Shown here: in pieces, positions 39,878 to 48,927 of the stretch
Layout of the letters: every line of letters begins with the position of its first letter
Numbering within the stretch: the stretch's first letter is position 1
From: an uncultured Actinomycetes bacterium
GTDB lineage: Bacteria; Actinomycetota; Acidimicrobiia; Acidimicrobiales; Microtrichaceae
NCBI GenBank assembly: GCA_903868545.1
Contig: CAIPVR010000330.1
Coordinates: forward strand, 1 to 50,638
Reading direction: 5' to 3'
DNA length: 50,638 bases
Position numbers and translations under genes: made by a program
Notes under the pieces: generated by a model
Told to the model about the DNA's origin: nothing
Databases searched by the model: none
Seen by the model: the letters and a program-made list of their open reading frames with translations, nothing else

Positions 39878-41155
39878 TCACGGCACCACCGGCTCGGCCT
39901 GCAGGTCGGGCCCGGTGGCGCCCACCACCCGGACGGTGTGGAACCCACCGACGGGCAACTCCGTCGGCACCTCGACGACACCGTCGATCTCCGGGGCCTC
40001 GCGATGCGAACGGGCGCGGCCCGCCTCGTCCACCAGCACGGCGACCTCGGCGCCGATGAGATCGTCGCGTCGCTCGGCGGTGATGCGGTCCTGCAACTCC
40101 GAGAGCTCCCGGAGCCGCTCGGCCATCAGGCCAGGGGCGACCGCGCCGTCGAGTCCGGCGGCATGGGTGCCCTCCTCGGTGGAGTACGCGAAGAAGCCGC
40201 ACCAGTCGAGGCGGGCCTCGGCCACGAACTCGAGCAACCGGTCGTGGTCCTCCTCGGTCTCACCGGGGTAGCCGACGATGAAGTTCGACCGCAGCGCGGC
40301 GTCGGGGGCCAGGCCCCGGATCGTGCGGATCCGCTCCAGGTACCGCTCACCGCTCCCCCAGCGCCGCATGCGCCGCACCAGTGGGGCCGACACGTGCTGC
40401 AACGAGAGGTCGAAGTACGGCACCGGTCCGGACGCGATCAGCTCCAGGAGTTCGTCGGTCAGCTCGGAGGGGTACAGGTAGAGCAGGCGCACCCACGGGA
40501 CCCGCTCGGCCACGGCGCGCACGAGCGGCACGATGGCCCGCTCCCCGGGCTGGTCGTCCGAGAGGTCGCGGCCGTAGGCGGCGAGGTCCTGGGCGACGAG
40601 CACCACCTCCTGCACGCCGAGCGCGTCCACCTCGGCGAGCACCGACTCGATCGATCGGGACCGCTGGGGCCCGCGGAAGGACGGGATGGCGCAGAACCCG
40701 CAGGCCTTGTCGCAGCCCTCCGCCACCTTCACGTAGGCCCATGGACGGGCGGAGGACGGCCGGGGCAGGTTCAGCAGGTCGAACCCGGGCACGGCCTCCC
40801 CCGCCGGGGCCCGTCTCGCCGGCCGGGCCCCGAGCACCACCGGCACACCGAAGCCGGCCACGGCATCCACCTCGGGGAGCGCCTCGGCCAGCTCGGAGCC
40901 GTAGCGCTCGGCCATGCAGCCGGTGACCACGAGACGGGATCCGTCGGCCCGGCGCTCGTCCAGGGCGAGGATCGTGGCCACGCTCTCCTCGCGGGCCTCC
41001 TCGACGAAGGCGCAGGTGTTGACCACCACGAGGTCGGCGGCCGCGGGGTCCTCCGCCGGCACCATGCCGTCGGCCACGAGGGTGCCGACGAGCTTGTCGG
41101 AGTCCACCTCGTTCTTGGGACAGCCCAGGGTCTCCACCCAGTAGGAGCGCGGCAC
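39878..41155 (-). CDS. rimO: Ribosomal protein S12 methylthiotransferase
   Basis: Radical-SAM methylthiotransferase of 425 aa that beta-methylthiolates an Asp of ribosomal protein S12. Seen: the N-terminal UPF0004 domain with VETLGCPKNEVDSDK, VVNTCAFVEEA and LVVTGCMAERYG (three cluster Cys), the radical-SAM motif EGCDKACGFCAIP, RSRSIESVLAEV, SNFIVGYPGETEEDH, and a C-terminal TRAM domain. The phrase TLGCPKN separates RimO from MiaB. Start GTG at 41155, preceded by TAACCT at 8 nt. Confidence 0.96.
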   Translation of the reverse strand: MPRSYWVETLGCPKNEVDSDKLVGTLVADGMVPAEDPAAADLVVVNTCAFVEEAREESVATILALDERRADGSRLVVTGCMAERYGSELAEALPEVDAVAGFGVPVVLGARPARRAPAGEAVPGFDLLNLPRPSSARPWAYVKVAEGCDKACGFCAIPSFRGPQRSRSIESVLAEVDALGVQEVVLVAQDLAAYGRDLSDDQPGERAIVPLVRAVAERVPWVRLLYLYPSELTDELLELIASGPVPYFDLSLQHVSAPLVRRMRRWGSGERYLERIRTIRGLAPDAALRSNFIVGYPGETEEDHDRLLEFVAEARLDWCGFFAYSTEEGTHAAGLDGAVAPGLMAERLRELSELQDRITAERRDDLIGAEVAVLVDEAGRARSHREAPEIDGVVEVPTELPVGGFHTVRVVGATGPDLQAEPVVP

Positions 41156-41163
41156 GACCGCCG

Positions 41164-41169
41164 AGGTTA
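41164..41169 (-). promoter_or_regulatory. Putative -10 box of rimO
   Basis: TAACCT on the minus strand ends 8 nt before the rimO GTG. Confidence 0.4.
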
Positions 41170-41185
41170 CCGGCTCCCCCCTCCC

Positions 41186-41235
41186 GTTCTGTTCGCCCTC
41201 AGCCCCCTGTGGCGGTGGTGGACGACGAACAGAAC
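41186..41235. repeat. 10-bp inverted repeat around the SMP-30 gene stop
   Basis: GTTCTGTTCG (41186-41195) and CGAACAGAAC (41226-41235) are perfect complements with a 30-nt spacer that contains the stop codon of the SMP-30 gene. It may be a long-loop terminator or an operator for rimO. Confidence 0.35.
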
Positions 41236-42144
41236 GAGGAGAGGCCGGGTCGGGGCCACGTGGTGCTCAGCAGGCGGCCGGTCCCGGACGCGGTGACGAA
41301 CGCCGTGCGCAGGTCCGGGCCGCCGAACGCGATGTTGGTCGTGAGCAGGTCGTCGGTCGGTACGTGCTCCACCGACGACCCGTCGGGCGACACGACGGTG
41401 ATCCCCCCGTTGTTGAGCGTGGCCACACAGACATTGCCCTCGCCGTCGACGGCGAGGCTGTCGAACAACTGCAGGCCGGGAAGGCCGGCGAGGAGCTCAC
41501 CGTGGGGCTCGAGCAACCCGGACCCCACCGCCACGCCGGGCTCCGGCACGTCCCACGCCCACAGCCGCCCGGTGTGCGTCTCGGCCACGTACAGCCGGTC
41601 ACCCCCCGGCGACAAGCCGATCCCGTTGGGCGCGTCGAGCGGGAACAGCACCTCGGTGATCGCACTGCCGTCGACCATGGCGTAGTACACGCCCGTGCGG
41701 TCGCTCGAGCGCCCCCTGCCGCACCCCGTGGTCGGTGAACCAGATCCCGCCGTGACCGTCGAGCACCAGGTCGTTGGGTGCCCGCAGCGGGTTGCCGTCG
41801 CAGTGCGTGTAGACGGTCTCCACGCTCCCGGTGGCGGGATCGACCCGCTGGACGGACCCGCCCGACCACGTGGCGGGCACGCCCCCGGGCACCACGAGCC
41901 CACCGAGGTCGTGGAACTCGAAACAGCCGCCGTTGTTGGTGATCCACACCTCCCCGTCGGGCCCGAGGGCCGCGCCGTTCGGGCCGCCCCCGCAATCGGC
42001 CACCACCTCGACGGAACCGTCGGGGTCCACCCGGCTGAGCGTGCCCCGCGCGATCTCGGTGACGAGCACGGACCCGTCGGCGAGCGGGACCGGGCCCTCG
42101 GGGAACGCGAGGCCGGTGGCGACGGTGCGGAAGGTGAGCTCCAT
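41199..42144 (-). pseudogene. SMP-30/gluconolactonase-like gene with one-base frameshift
   Basis: Beta-propeller SMP-30/LRE-type protein. In homologues it is a metal-dependent lactonase. From the ATG at 42144, one frame reads MELTFRTVATGLAFPEGPVP, then LRAPNDLVLDGHGGIWFTDHGVRQG. It then goes out of frame at the run of five G (plus-strand C) at 41712-41716. Removing one G continues directly as RSSDRTGVYYAMVDGS, then PNGIGLSPGGDRLYVAETHTGR and NVCVATLNNGGITVV, to the TGA at 41199. The joined product is 314 aa, a full-length protein. The break may be a real mutation, a slippage-tolerant site or a sequencing error. TACGGT lies 6 nt before the start. Confidence 0.85.
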
Positions 42145-42150
42145 GGCCGG

Positions 42151-42156
42151 ACCGTA
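42151..42156 (-). promoter_or_regulatory. Putative -10 box of leaderless SMP-30 gene
   Basis: TACGGT on the minus strand ends 6 nt before the ATG at 42144, one of the best-spaced examples in the window. Confidence 0.45.
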
Positions 42157-42175
42157 GCGGCGGGTGGACCGCCGC
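42157..42175 (-). terminator. Hairpin terminator after ftsK
   Basis: GCGGCGG and CCGCCGC form a perfect 7-bp stem with a 5-nt loop, 4 nt after the ftsK stop. It directly abuts the -10 box of the SMP-30 gene. Confidence 0.5.
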
Positions 42176-42179
42176 CGGC

Positions 42180-44690
42180 TCAGAACTGGCCGGACTCGAT
42201 CAGTTCGTCGAGCTGCTCCGGCGTCATCAGCACGTCGCGGGCCTTGGATCCCTCCGACGGGCCCACCACACCACGCTCCTCGAGCAGGTCCATCAGCCGC
42301 CCGGCCCGGGCGAAGCCGACCTTGAGCTTCCGCTGCAGCATCGACGTGGAGCCGAACTGGCTGCGGACCACGAGTTCGGTGGCCTGCTTGAGGAGGTCGT
42401 CGTCCTCGCCGTCGCCCGAACCGGCGCCACCGCCCGAGGACCCCGGGCCGCTGCCGTCGTCGGAGCCCTGGACCTCCTGCACGTAGCGGGACTCCACGTC
42501 GGGTGCCTGTCGCCGCCAGGCGTCCGCGATCTTCGCGACCTCCTTCTCCTCCACCCACGCACCTTGGATGCGCTGGGGCGAGGAGGTGCCGGAACCGAGG
42601 AGGAGCATGTCGCCACGGCCGACGAGCCGTTCGGCGCCGGCCTGGTCGAGGATCACCTTCGAGTCGGTGGCGGAGGCCACCGCGAACGCGAGCCGGGCGG
42701 GGATGTTGGCCTTGATCACGCCGGTGATCACGTTCACCGACGGCCGTTGGGTGGCGATCACGAGGTGGATGCCGACCGCCCGGGCCATCTGGGCGATCCG
42801 GATGATGGCGTCCTCCACGTCGCGCGGGGCCACCATCATGAGGTCCGCGAGCTCGTCCACCACGATCAGGATGAACGGCAGCCGCTGGAACTCCCGCTCC
42901 ACCCCCGGCGGGGCCTGCAGCTCCCCCTTGTCGAAGGCCGCGTTGTAGCCGGTGATGTCGCGCACGCCCACCTCGGAGAGCAGGTCGTAACGACGCTCCA
43001 TCTCCTTGACCGCCCAGTTGAGGGCGTTGGCGGCCTTCTTGGGGTTGGCCACCACCTGGGTGAGCAGGTGCGGGATCCGGTTGTACTGGGTGAGCTCCAC
43101 CCGCTTCGGGTCGATCAGGATGAGCCGCACCTGTTCGGGCGTGGAGCGCATCATCACCGAGGTGATGATGCAGTTGATGCAACTCGACTTGCCGGCGCCC
43201 GTCTGACCGGCGATCAGCAGGTGGGGCATCGTGGCCAGGTTCATCAGCACCGACGTGCCGGTGATGTCGCGCCCCACGGCCACCTCGAGGGGGTGGCTGG
43301 CGGCCCGGGCCTCGGCCGAGCCGAGGATGTCGCCGAGGTTGACCACCTGGCGCTCGGCGTTGGGCACCTCCACCCCGATGGCCTGACGGCCCGGGATCGG
43401 GGCGATGATCCGGACGTCGGGTGACGCCATCGCGTAGGCGATGTCCTTGTGGAGGGTGGTCACGCGGGCCACCTTCACGCCGGTGCCGAGTTCCAGCTCG
43501 TAGCGGGTGACGGTCGGGCCCACCACCATGCCCACGAGGCGGGTCTCCACGCCGTGCTCGGCGAGGGCCTTCTCGAGCTGGTGGCCGCGCTGCTCCACCT
43601 CCTTGGTGTCGACGTCGCGGCGGCCCGAGACCGACAGGAGCTTGAGCGGCGGAAGGCGCCACGGGGAGCCCGCCGCGCCCGGCGGGAGCTCGATCTCGAG
43701 CTGCTCGGCCTCACCCTGCGGCTCCGCCGACGGCACGGTGACCTGCGGGCCCTTCGGTGCTGCCTTCTTGCGGGTGCGCCGCTTCGGCGCCGGGGCACCG
43801 TCGGCGTCCTGGTCGTAGAGGGAGGGAGTGTCGACGGCCCCGTCGGCACCGGGGGCGGTGGTCTCGGCATGGTCACCGAGGCGGAACAGGCCGGAGACCC
43901 ACTCGCCGAGACGGCGGGTCGCGGGGGCGAGCACCCGGCCCGTCGCGGACCACAGCTGGGGCAACGACCGCCCCGACAACAGGCTGAAGGCCAGCACCGA
44001 CACGGCCAGCAGCACCGCGACCGCACCCCACGTGCCGAGGATCCCGGCCAACCCGCCACCGACCCCGGCACCCGCGAGACCGCCCGCTCCGGCGTAGGCG
44101 TCGAGGCCGTCGGCGTCGATCGTGGCCCGGTCGGCGGCGAACAGGTGGAGCATGCCCACCACCACTCCGAACGCGAGCACACCGCCCACCACCCGGCCGG
44201 CCGTGGAGACGTGCCGTGCCGGCGGGCCGGACGCGGTGCGGGCCGCGGCCTCGGCGGCGGGGTCCTCGGCGAGGTCGACCACCGCGGCGCGGTGCGGGCC
44301 GACCAGCAGGAGCAGGCCGAGCGCGGCCAGCGCGAGCGGGACCACCACGGCCACCACGCCCACCAGGGCCCGCGTCAGCGCGTCGACGCCGGCGCCGACG
44401 GGGCCCGCCGAACCGGCCCACACCCCGAGCGCCACCAGGGCGGCGAGGAGGAGCAGGGCGACCCCGCCGATCTCGCGGCCGCGCCCCTCGAACACCCCGC
44501 CGAGGAACGGGGTGGGCTCCGGGGCACGGGCCCGGGACCGAGCGGCCGGCGCGGCGCGCCGCGACCCACCCTTGGTGGAGCCGCGCGCCGCCGTGGAGCG
44601 GGAACGGGAGCCGGTGGTGGCACGCGACGAGGTGGACCGGGACTTGGACCCGGATCGGGAGCGCGTGGAGGAGGTCGAACGTGTGGCCAC
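42180..44690 (-). CDS. ftsK: DNA translocase FtsK/SpoIIIE
   Basis: Septal membrane-anchored DNA pump of 836 aa that clears chromosomal DNA during division. The N-terminus is Ser/Thr/Arg-rich and basic (residues 1-55), followed by about four membrane helices (IGGVALLLLAALVALGVW, LVGVVAVVVPLALAALGLLLLVG, GGVLAFGVVVGMLHLF, VAVLLAVSVLAFSLL). A charged linker precedes the motor. The motor has Walker A IAGQTGAGKSSC, Walker B ILIVVDELADLMM and GIHLVIATQRPSVNV. A C-terminal winged-helix gamma domain (SMLQRKLKVGFARAGRLMDLLEERG) recognises polar DNA signals. Start GTG; TAGCGT 9 nt upstream. Confidence 0.97.
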   Translation of the reverse strand: MATRSTSSTRSRSGSKSRSTSSRATTGSRSRSTAARGSTKGGSRRAAPAARSRARAPEPTPFLGGVFEGRGREIGGVALLLLAALVALGVWAGSAGPVGAGVDALTRALVGVVAVVVPLALAALGLLLLVGPHRAAVVDLAEDPAAEAAARTASGPPARHVSTAGRVVGGVLAFGVVVGMLHLFAADRATIDADGLDAYAGAGGLAGAGVGGGLAGILGTWGAVAVLLAVSVLAFSLLSGRSLPQLWSATGRVLAPATRRLGEWVSGLFRLGDHAETTAPGADGAVDTPSLYDQDADGAPAPKRRTRKKAAPKGPQVTVPSAEPQGEAEQLEIELPPGAAGSPWRLPPLKLLSVSGRRDVDTKEVEQRGHQLEKALAEHGVETRLVGMVVGPTVTRYELELGTGVKVARVTTLHKDIAYAMASPDVRIIAPIPGRQAIGVEVPNAERQVVNLGDILGSAEARAASHPLEVAVGRDITGTSVLMNLATMPHLLIAGQTGAGKSSCINCIITSVMMRSTPEQVRLILIDPKRVELTQYNRIPHLLTQVVANPKKAANALNWAVKEMERRYDLLSEVGVRDITGYNAAFDKGELQAPPGVEREFQRLPFILIVVDELADLMMVAPRDVEDAIIRIAQMARAVGIHLVIATQRPSVNVITGVIKANIPARLAFAVASATDSKVILDQAGAERLVGRGDMLLLGSGTSSPQRIQGAWVEEKEVAKIADAWRRQAPDVESRYVQEVQGSDDGSGPGSSGGGAGSGDGEDDDLLKQATELVVRSQFGSTSMLQRKLKVGFARAGRLMDLLEERGVVGPSEGSKARDVLMTPEQLDELIESGQF

Positions 44691-44699
44691 GGTGGTTCC

Positions 44700-44749
44700 A
44701 CGCTACCCAGCAGGTGCGACGCCGCCGCGGCAATTGCGACGCCGCCGCG
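44700..44749 (-). promoter_or_regulatory. ftsK promoter region with 15-bp direct repeat
   Basis: TAGCGT (44705-44700) is a -10 box 9 nt before the GTG. Immediately upstream, TGCGACGCCGCCGCG occurs twice on the plus strand (44715-44729 and 44735-44749), exactly 20 bp apart, about two helical turns. This could be a paired binding site for a regulator. Confidence 0.4.
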
Positions 44750-44766
44750 CCGTCGCGGGTCGACGG

Positions 44767-47088
44767 TCAGACCGGTTCGAGCTCCCGCTCGAGTTCCTCG
44801 TCGACCTCCTCGGGGGAACCCTCCACGTTCACGTTGGGCAGGATCCGGTCGAGCCAACGGGGCAGCCACCAGTTGCGGTCACCCAGGAGTTCCATGCTGG
44901 CCGGCACGAGCAGCATCCGCACCACGGTGGCGTCGAGCAGCACCGCCAGCGCGAGGCCGAGGCCGAACAGCTTGATCGGCCGGGTGTCCTCGAGCAGGAA
45001 CGACCCGAACACGAAGACCATGATCGCGGCGGCAGCGGTGATCACGCGGGCCGTCGCGGCCAGGCCGTCGGCCACCGAGGTGCGGCTGTCGCCCGTGCGC
45101 ACCCACTCCTCCCGGATGCGCGAGAGCAGGAACACCTCGTAGTCCATCGACAGGCCGAACACGATGGCGAACAGCATCATCGGGATGAACGGCTCGATCG
45201 GCGCCGGTTCCACGCCCACGAGACCCTTCAGCCAGCCCCACTGGAAGATGGCGACCAGAACCCCGTAGGCAGCTCCGATGGACAGCAGGTTCATCACCAC
45301 GGCCTTCAGCGGCACGAGCAGCGACCGGAAGACCACCATCAACAGCAGGAAGCTCAGCGTGAGCACCGCCGCGAAGAACACGACCAGTCGGCCCGCGAGG
45401 TACTGACTGAAGTCCACCGTCACGGCCACGAAGCCGGTCACCAGGACGTCTGCGCCGGTGCCCGCCGTGGCCGCCGGGAGGACGTCGTTGCGCAGGCGGT
45501 CGACCAGGTCGGTGGTGGCCGCGTCCTGGGGAGCGGTGGTGGGGATCACCCGCCAGACCACCGCCGTGGGGTTCGCCGGGTCGTTGGGCTGTGCCGGCGA
45601 GGCGAACTGCACGCCCGGCGTGGCGGTGAGGGCGTCGGTGACACTCTGCAGGTCGGCCGGGGTGGTGCCGTCCGGCAGCGCGGCCACCAACGTCAACGGA
45701 CCGTTGAACCCCGGCCCGAAGCCCTTCGCGAGCAGGTCGTAGGCCTGGCGGGTGGTGCTGTCGGGCGGGTTGTTGCCCTCGTCGGAGAAGCCGAGCCGCA
45801 GGCTCAGCACCGGCACGGCGAGCAGGAGCAGCGCCAGGGTGGCGCCGATCGTCATGCTCCACGGGTGGTGCTGCACCACCCGGCTCCAGCGGTAGGCGAG
45901 CGTCTCGCGCAACGGCTTCGGCGCCGGCCGCGGCACCTCCCGCTTCAGCGGGGCGACGGCGAAGCCGGCGAGCAGGACCACCACCGCGAGCGGGAAGGCC
46001 ACCAGCAGGGGCGAGACCTTCAGTCCGGCACCCACCAGCCCCACGGCCACGAGGCCCGCCGCGATCAGGCCGCGCCAGCGGGTGCGGTCCACCCGGTCAC
46101 CGGCGAAACCGAGCAGGGCGGGGAGGAGGGTGAGCGACGCCACCATCGTCACCGCCACGAGCGTGCTCGCACCCAGCCCGAGGCCGGTCACGAAGCTCAC
46201 GCCCATCAGCAGCATGCCGAGGAGCGAGATCACCACGGTGAGCCCGGCGAAGGTGACGGCCCGGCCCGAGGTGTCGATGGCGATCGCCACCGACTCCTCC
46301 ACCGAGTGGCCCGCCCGGAGCTGCTCCCGGTACCGGGTGACGATGAACAGCGCGTAGTCGATGCCCACGCCGAGGCCGATCATCACGCCGAGGGTGGTGG
46401 CGAAGTCCGGCATGGTCACCACGTTGCTCAGCACGGCGAGGAGCATCGTGCCCACGCCGATGCCGCCCAGCGCCACGCCGATCGGAAGGCCCATCGCCAG
46501 CACCGAACCGAACGACAGGATGAGGATGACGATCGCGAAGGCCAGACCGAGCAGCTCCGATGACGGCGCCCGGAACTCGTCGAACATGCGGCCGCCGTAC
46601 TCGATCCGTACCCCGTCCACCTCCGGGGCGAACGACTGGATCTTCTCCGCGACCTCCCGGCCCGTCTCCTGGTCGAGGTTCCCGGGCACCTCGATCTGGG
46701 CGAACGCGATACGGCCGTCCTCCGAGACCTGGAAGGCAGCGGTGGGACCCTCGAAGGGACCCTGCACCTTGGCCTTCCGGACCGACGGGACCTCGTCGAG
46801 GAACTTCTGCAGCTGGGCCTTCGCTCCCTCGGAGAACCCGGAGGTGGACTGGAACACGATCGTGCCGGTGGTGCCGGCGCCGGCGCCGGCGAAGGACTCC
46901 TCGAGCAGTTCGAAGCCCTGGCGGCTCTCCACGTCGGGCAGGTTGAACTCGCTGCGGAAGTCGCTGCCGGTGGAGCCGGCCCACACGCCGCCGAGCACCA
47001 GCGCGAGCAGCCAGAGCGACACCACCACTCCACGACGGCGGCAGCACCAGCCGCCCAGACGTCCGAACACGAGCCCTCCGGGGGTCAC
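44767..47088 (-). CDS. MMPL family transporter
   Basis: RND-superfamily MmpL-type membrane transporter of 773 aa, the group that exports lipids or hydrophobic compounds in actinomycetes. Seen: the N-terminal helix (VVVSLWLLALVLGGVWAG), the first outside loop (SGFSEGAKAQLQKFLDEVPS), the MMPL domain with FGSVLAMGLPIGVALGGIGV and LGVMIGLGVGIDYALFIVTR, a middle cytosolic segment, and a second half with MLFAIVFGLSMDYEVFLLSR. The Asp-Tyr pairs in GIDYALF and SMDYEVF are the proton-relay residues. It sits between rnj and ftsK, which is not its usual place. GTG start behind a hairpin. Confidence 0.93.
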   Translation of the reverse strand: MTPGGLVFGRLGGWCCRRRGVVVSLWLLALVLGGVWAGSTGSDFRSEFNLPDVESRQGFELLEESFAGAGAGTTGTIVFQSTSGFSEGAKAQLQKFLDEVPSVRKAKVQGPFEGPTAAFQVSEDGRIAFAQIEVPGNLDQETGREVAEKIQSFAPEVDGVRIEYGGRMFDEFRAPSSELLGLAFAIVILILSFGSVLAMGLPIGVALGGIGVGTMLLAVLSNVVTMPDFATTLGVMIGLGVGIDYALFIVTRYREQLRAGHSVEESVAIAIDTSGRAVTFAGLTVVISLLGMLLMGVSFVTGLGLGASTLVAVTMVASLTLLPALLGFAGDRVDRTRWRGLIAAGLVAVGLVGAGLKVSPLLVAFPLAVVVLLAGFAVAPLKREVPRPAPKPLRETLAYRWSRVVQHHPWSMTIGATLALLLLAVPVLSLRLGFSDEGNNPPDSTTRQAYDLLAKGFGPGFNGPLTLVAALPDGTTPADLQSVTDALTATPGVQFASPAQPNDPANPTAVVWRVIPTTAPQDAATTDLVDRLRNDVLPAATAGTGADVLVTGFVAVTVDFSQYLAGRLVVFFAAVLTLSFLLLMVVFRSLLVPLKAVVMNLLSIGAAYGVLVAIFQWGWLKGLVGVEPAPIEPFIPMMLFAIVFGLSMDYEVFLLSRIREEWVRTGDSRTSVADGLAATARVITAAAAIMVFVFGSFLLEDTRPIKLFGLGLALAVLLDATVVRMLLVPASMELLGDRNWWLPRWLDRILPNVNVEGSPEEVDEELERELEPV

Positions 47089-47108
47089 CGGGAGGCGGGC
47101 ACCTCCCG
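47089..47108 (-). promoter_or_regulatory. Hairpin adjoining the MMPL start codon, containing an SD-like arm
   Basis: On the minus strand CGGGAGG and CCTCCCG pair perfectly over 7 bp with a 6-nt loop, and the right arm abuts the GTG. The left arm carries a ribosome-binding-like GGGAGG that is otherwise too far (13 nt) from the GTG. Folding would hide this sequence, so it could control translation. Confidence 0.4.
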
Positions 47109-47190
47109 AGGGGTGAACCTCAGTGTGGTGGGCTGCTCATCCCGCGGGCCATGCCGCAGGGCGTGACATCCGACTCAGGACCCGTCCTCC

Positions 47191-47210
47191 GGCCGGCGGC
47201 CGGCGGCCGG
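47191..47210. repeat. Short GGCCGGC tandem repeat between rnj and MMPL gene
   Basis: GGCCGGC occurs nearly three times in a row. It lies in the 186-bp gap 47089-47274, which otherwise holds only the MMPL start hairpin. The repeat is self-complementary and may fold into the terminator of rnj, which lies upstream in transcription order on the other side. Confidence 0.4.
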
Positions 47211-47274
47211 CACCGCAACCGCAGGTTCAGGTCGCTCCGCGCACCGAGTGCGGGGGGCTGGACCCGGCCCGGGC

Positions 47275-48927
47275 TCAGGCGTCGAGGACCACCGGGACGA
47301 TCATGGGACGGCGGCGGGTGCGCTCCGACACGAACTGACCCGCCGCCTTGCGCACCACCTTCTCGAGCTTGCCGTCGCCGTTGGCGAGTGCGTCCTCCAC
47401 GGCACGGCGCACCCGCTCGGCGAGGTCGGCGACCAGGTCGCGCGACTCCTCCACGTGGATCCAGCCGCGGGTGGCCACCTCGGGGCCCGCCACCAGACGG
47501 CGCCGCGCCCGGTCCACGCACACGATGACCGACACCACGCCCTCCTCGGAGAGGATCCGCCGGTCGGCGAGCACGTTGCCGCCGACACTGCCCACGGTGC
47601 CGTGCACGTACACGTAGTCGGCGGGCACCCGGCCCTCGATGCGCAGGCCGTCGTCGTCGAGCACCAGCCGGTCGCCGTCCTCGGCGATCACGATGTTGTC
47701 GTGGGCCAGCCCCATCCGCTCGGCGAGGCGGCCGTGGGCGACGAGGTGGTGGTACTCGCCGTGCACCGGGACGAAGTACTCCGGACGCACGATCGACTGG
47801 TAGAGCTTGAGTTCCTCGGCCTTCGCGTGACCGGTGGCGTGCACGTCGCTCACCCCGGAGTGCACCACCTCCGCGCCGAGACGGAAGAGGTTGTCGATCA
47901 CCTTGGTCACCGCGTGCTCGTTGCCCGGGATCGGGTGCGAGCTCAGGATGACCGTGTCCTCGGGGGTGAGCTTGAGCCAGCGGTTCTCCCCGCTCGACAG
48001 GAGCGTCAGCGCGCTCATCGCCTCACCCTGGGACCCGGTGGACAGCACCATCACCCGACCGGGGTCGTGGTCGCCCACGTCCTCGACGTCGATGATGTGG
48101 CGGTCGGGGATACGCAGGAGGCCCAGCTCGCGGGCCATCGTGATGTTGCGGCGCATCGACCGCCCCAACGGGGCCACCACCCGGCCGAAGGCGATCGCGG
48201 CGTCGGCCAGCTGCTGGATGCGGTGGATGTGGCTGGCGAAGCAGGCCACGATCACCCGCCGCCCCTCCTGCTGGTGCATCAGGTTGTAGAGCACCTCGCC
48301 CACGTTGGACTCGGAGCGGGAGTACCCGGCCTGGTCCGCGTTGGTGGAGTCGGCGAGCAGCAGCCGGATCCCCTCGTCGTGCGACAGCGACCCGATCCGG
48401 GCGAGGTCGGTGAGGCGCCCGTCCACCGGGGTGAGGTCGATCTTGAAGTCGCCCGAGTGCAGGATCGTGCCCTGCGGCGTGTGGAAGGCCGTGGCCAGGC
48501 TCTGGGGCACCGAGTGGGTGACGGGGATGAACTCCACGTCGAACGGGCCGATCTCCCACACCTCGCCGTCGGCCACCGGGGTGAACTCGGCGCGGTCGAT
48601 GAGCCCCGATTCCTCGATCCGGCCGCGGGCCAGGCCGAGGGTGAGTTCCGAGCCGAAGATCGGGAACCGGGCGTCGCGCAGCAGGTACGACAGACCGCCC
48701 ACGTGGTCCTCGTGGCCGTGGGTGGCGATGCAGCCGACGATGTCGTCGGCGCGCTCGCGCAACCACGTGAAGTCCGGCAGGACGACGTCCACACCGAGCA
48801 TGTCGTTGTCGGGGAACATGATCCCGCAGTCGATGAGCAGCAGGGACCCCTCGAGCTCGAGCACGGCACAGTTGCGGCCGATCTCGCCGAGGCCGCCGAG
48901 GAAGGTGAGGTGGACCGGGGGCGCCAT
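47275..48927 (-). CDS. rnj: Ribonuclease J
   Basis: Metallo-beta-lactamase/beta-CASP nuclease of 550 aa with 5'-exonuclease and endonuclease roles in RNA turnover and maturation. Seen: LTFLGGLGEIGRNCAV, the zinc motif THGHEDHVGGLSYL, PVTHSVPQSLATAFHTPQG, HSGDFKID, the beta-CASP part ADSTNADQAGYSRSE and STGSQGEAMSALTLLSSGE, and PVHGEYHHLVAHGRLAE (last zinc His). The C-terminal RNase J domain is present. The ATG at 48927 overlaps the dapA stop (ATGA). Confidence 0.97.
   Translation of the reverse strand: MAPPVHLTFLGGLGEIGRNCAVLELEGSLLLIDCGIMFPDNDMLGVDVVLPDFTWLRERADDIVGCIATHGHEDHVGGLSYLLRDARFPIFGSELTLGLARGRIEESGLIDRAEFTPVADGEVWEIGPFDVEFIPVTHSVPQSLATAFHTPQGTILHSGDFKIDLTPVDGRLTDLARIGSLSHDEGIRLLLADSTNADQAGYSRSESNVGEVLYNLMHQQEGRRVIVACFASHIHRIQQLADAAIAFGRVVAPLGRSMRRNITMARELGLLRIPDRHIIDVEDVGDHDPGRVMVLSTGSQGEAMSALTLLSSGENRWLKLTPEDTVILSSHPIPGNEHAVTKVIDNLFRLGAEVVHSGVSDVHATGHAKAEELKLYQSIVRPEYFVPVHGEYHHLVAHGRLAERMGLAHDNIVIAEDGDRLVLDDDGLRIEGRVPADYVYVHGTVGSVGGNVLADRRILSEEGVVSVIVCVDRARRRLVAGPEVATRGWIHVEESRDLVADLAERVRRAVEDALANGDGKLEKVVRKAAGQFVSERTRRRPMIVPVVLDA

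Noticed and set aside
41186-41235. LexA SOS box
   Set aside because: GTTCG and CGAAC half-sites are present but 30 bp apart and in the order opposite to the actinobacterial box.
41712-41716. Programmed ribosomal frameshift in the SMP-30 gene
   Set aside because: There is no slippery heptamer, internal ribosome-binding stimulator or hairpin just downstream; a simple indel is more likely.
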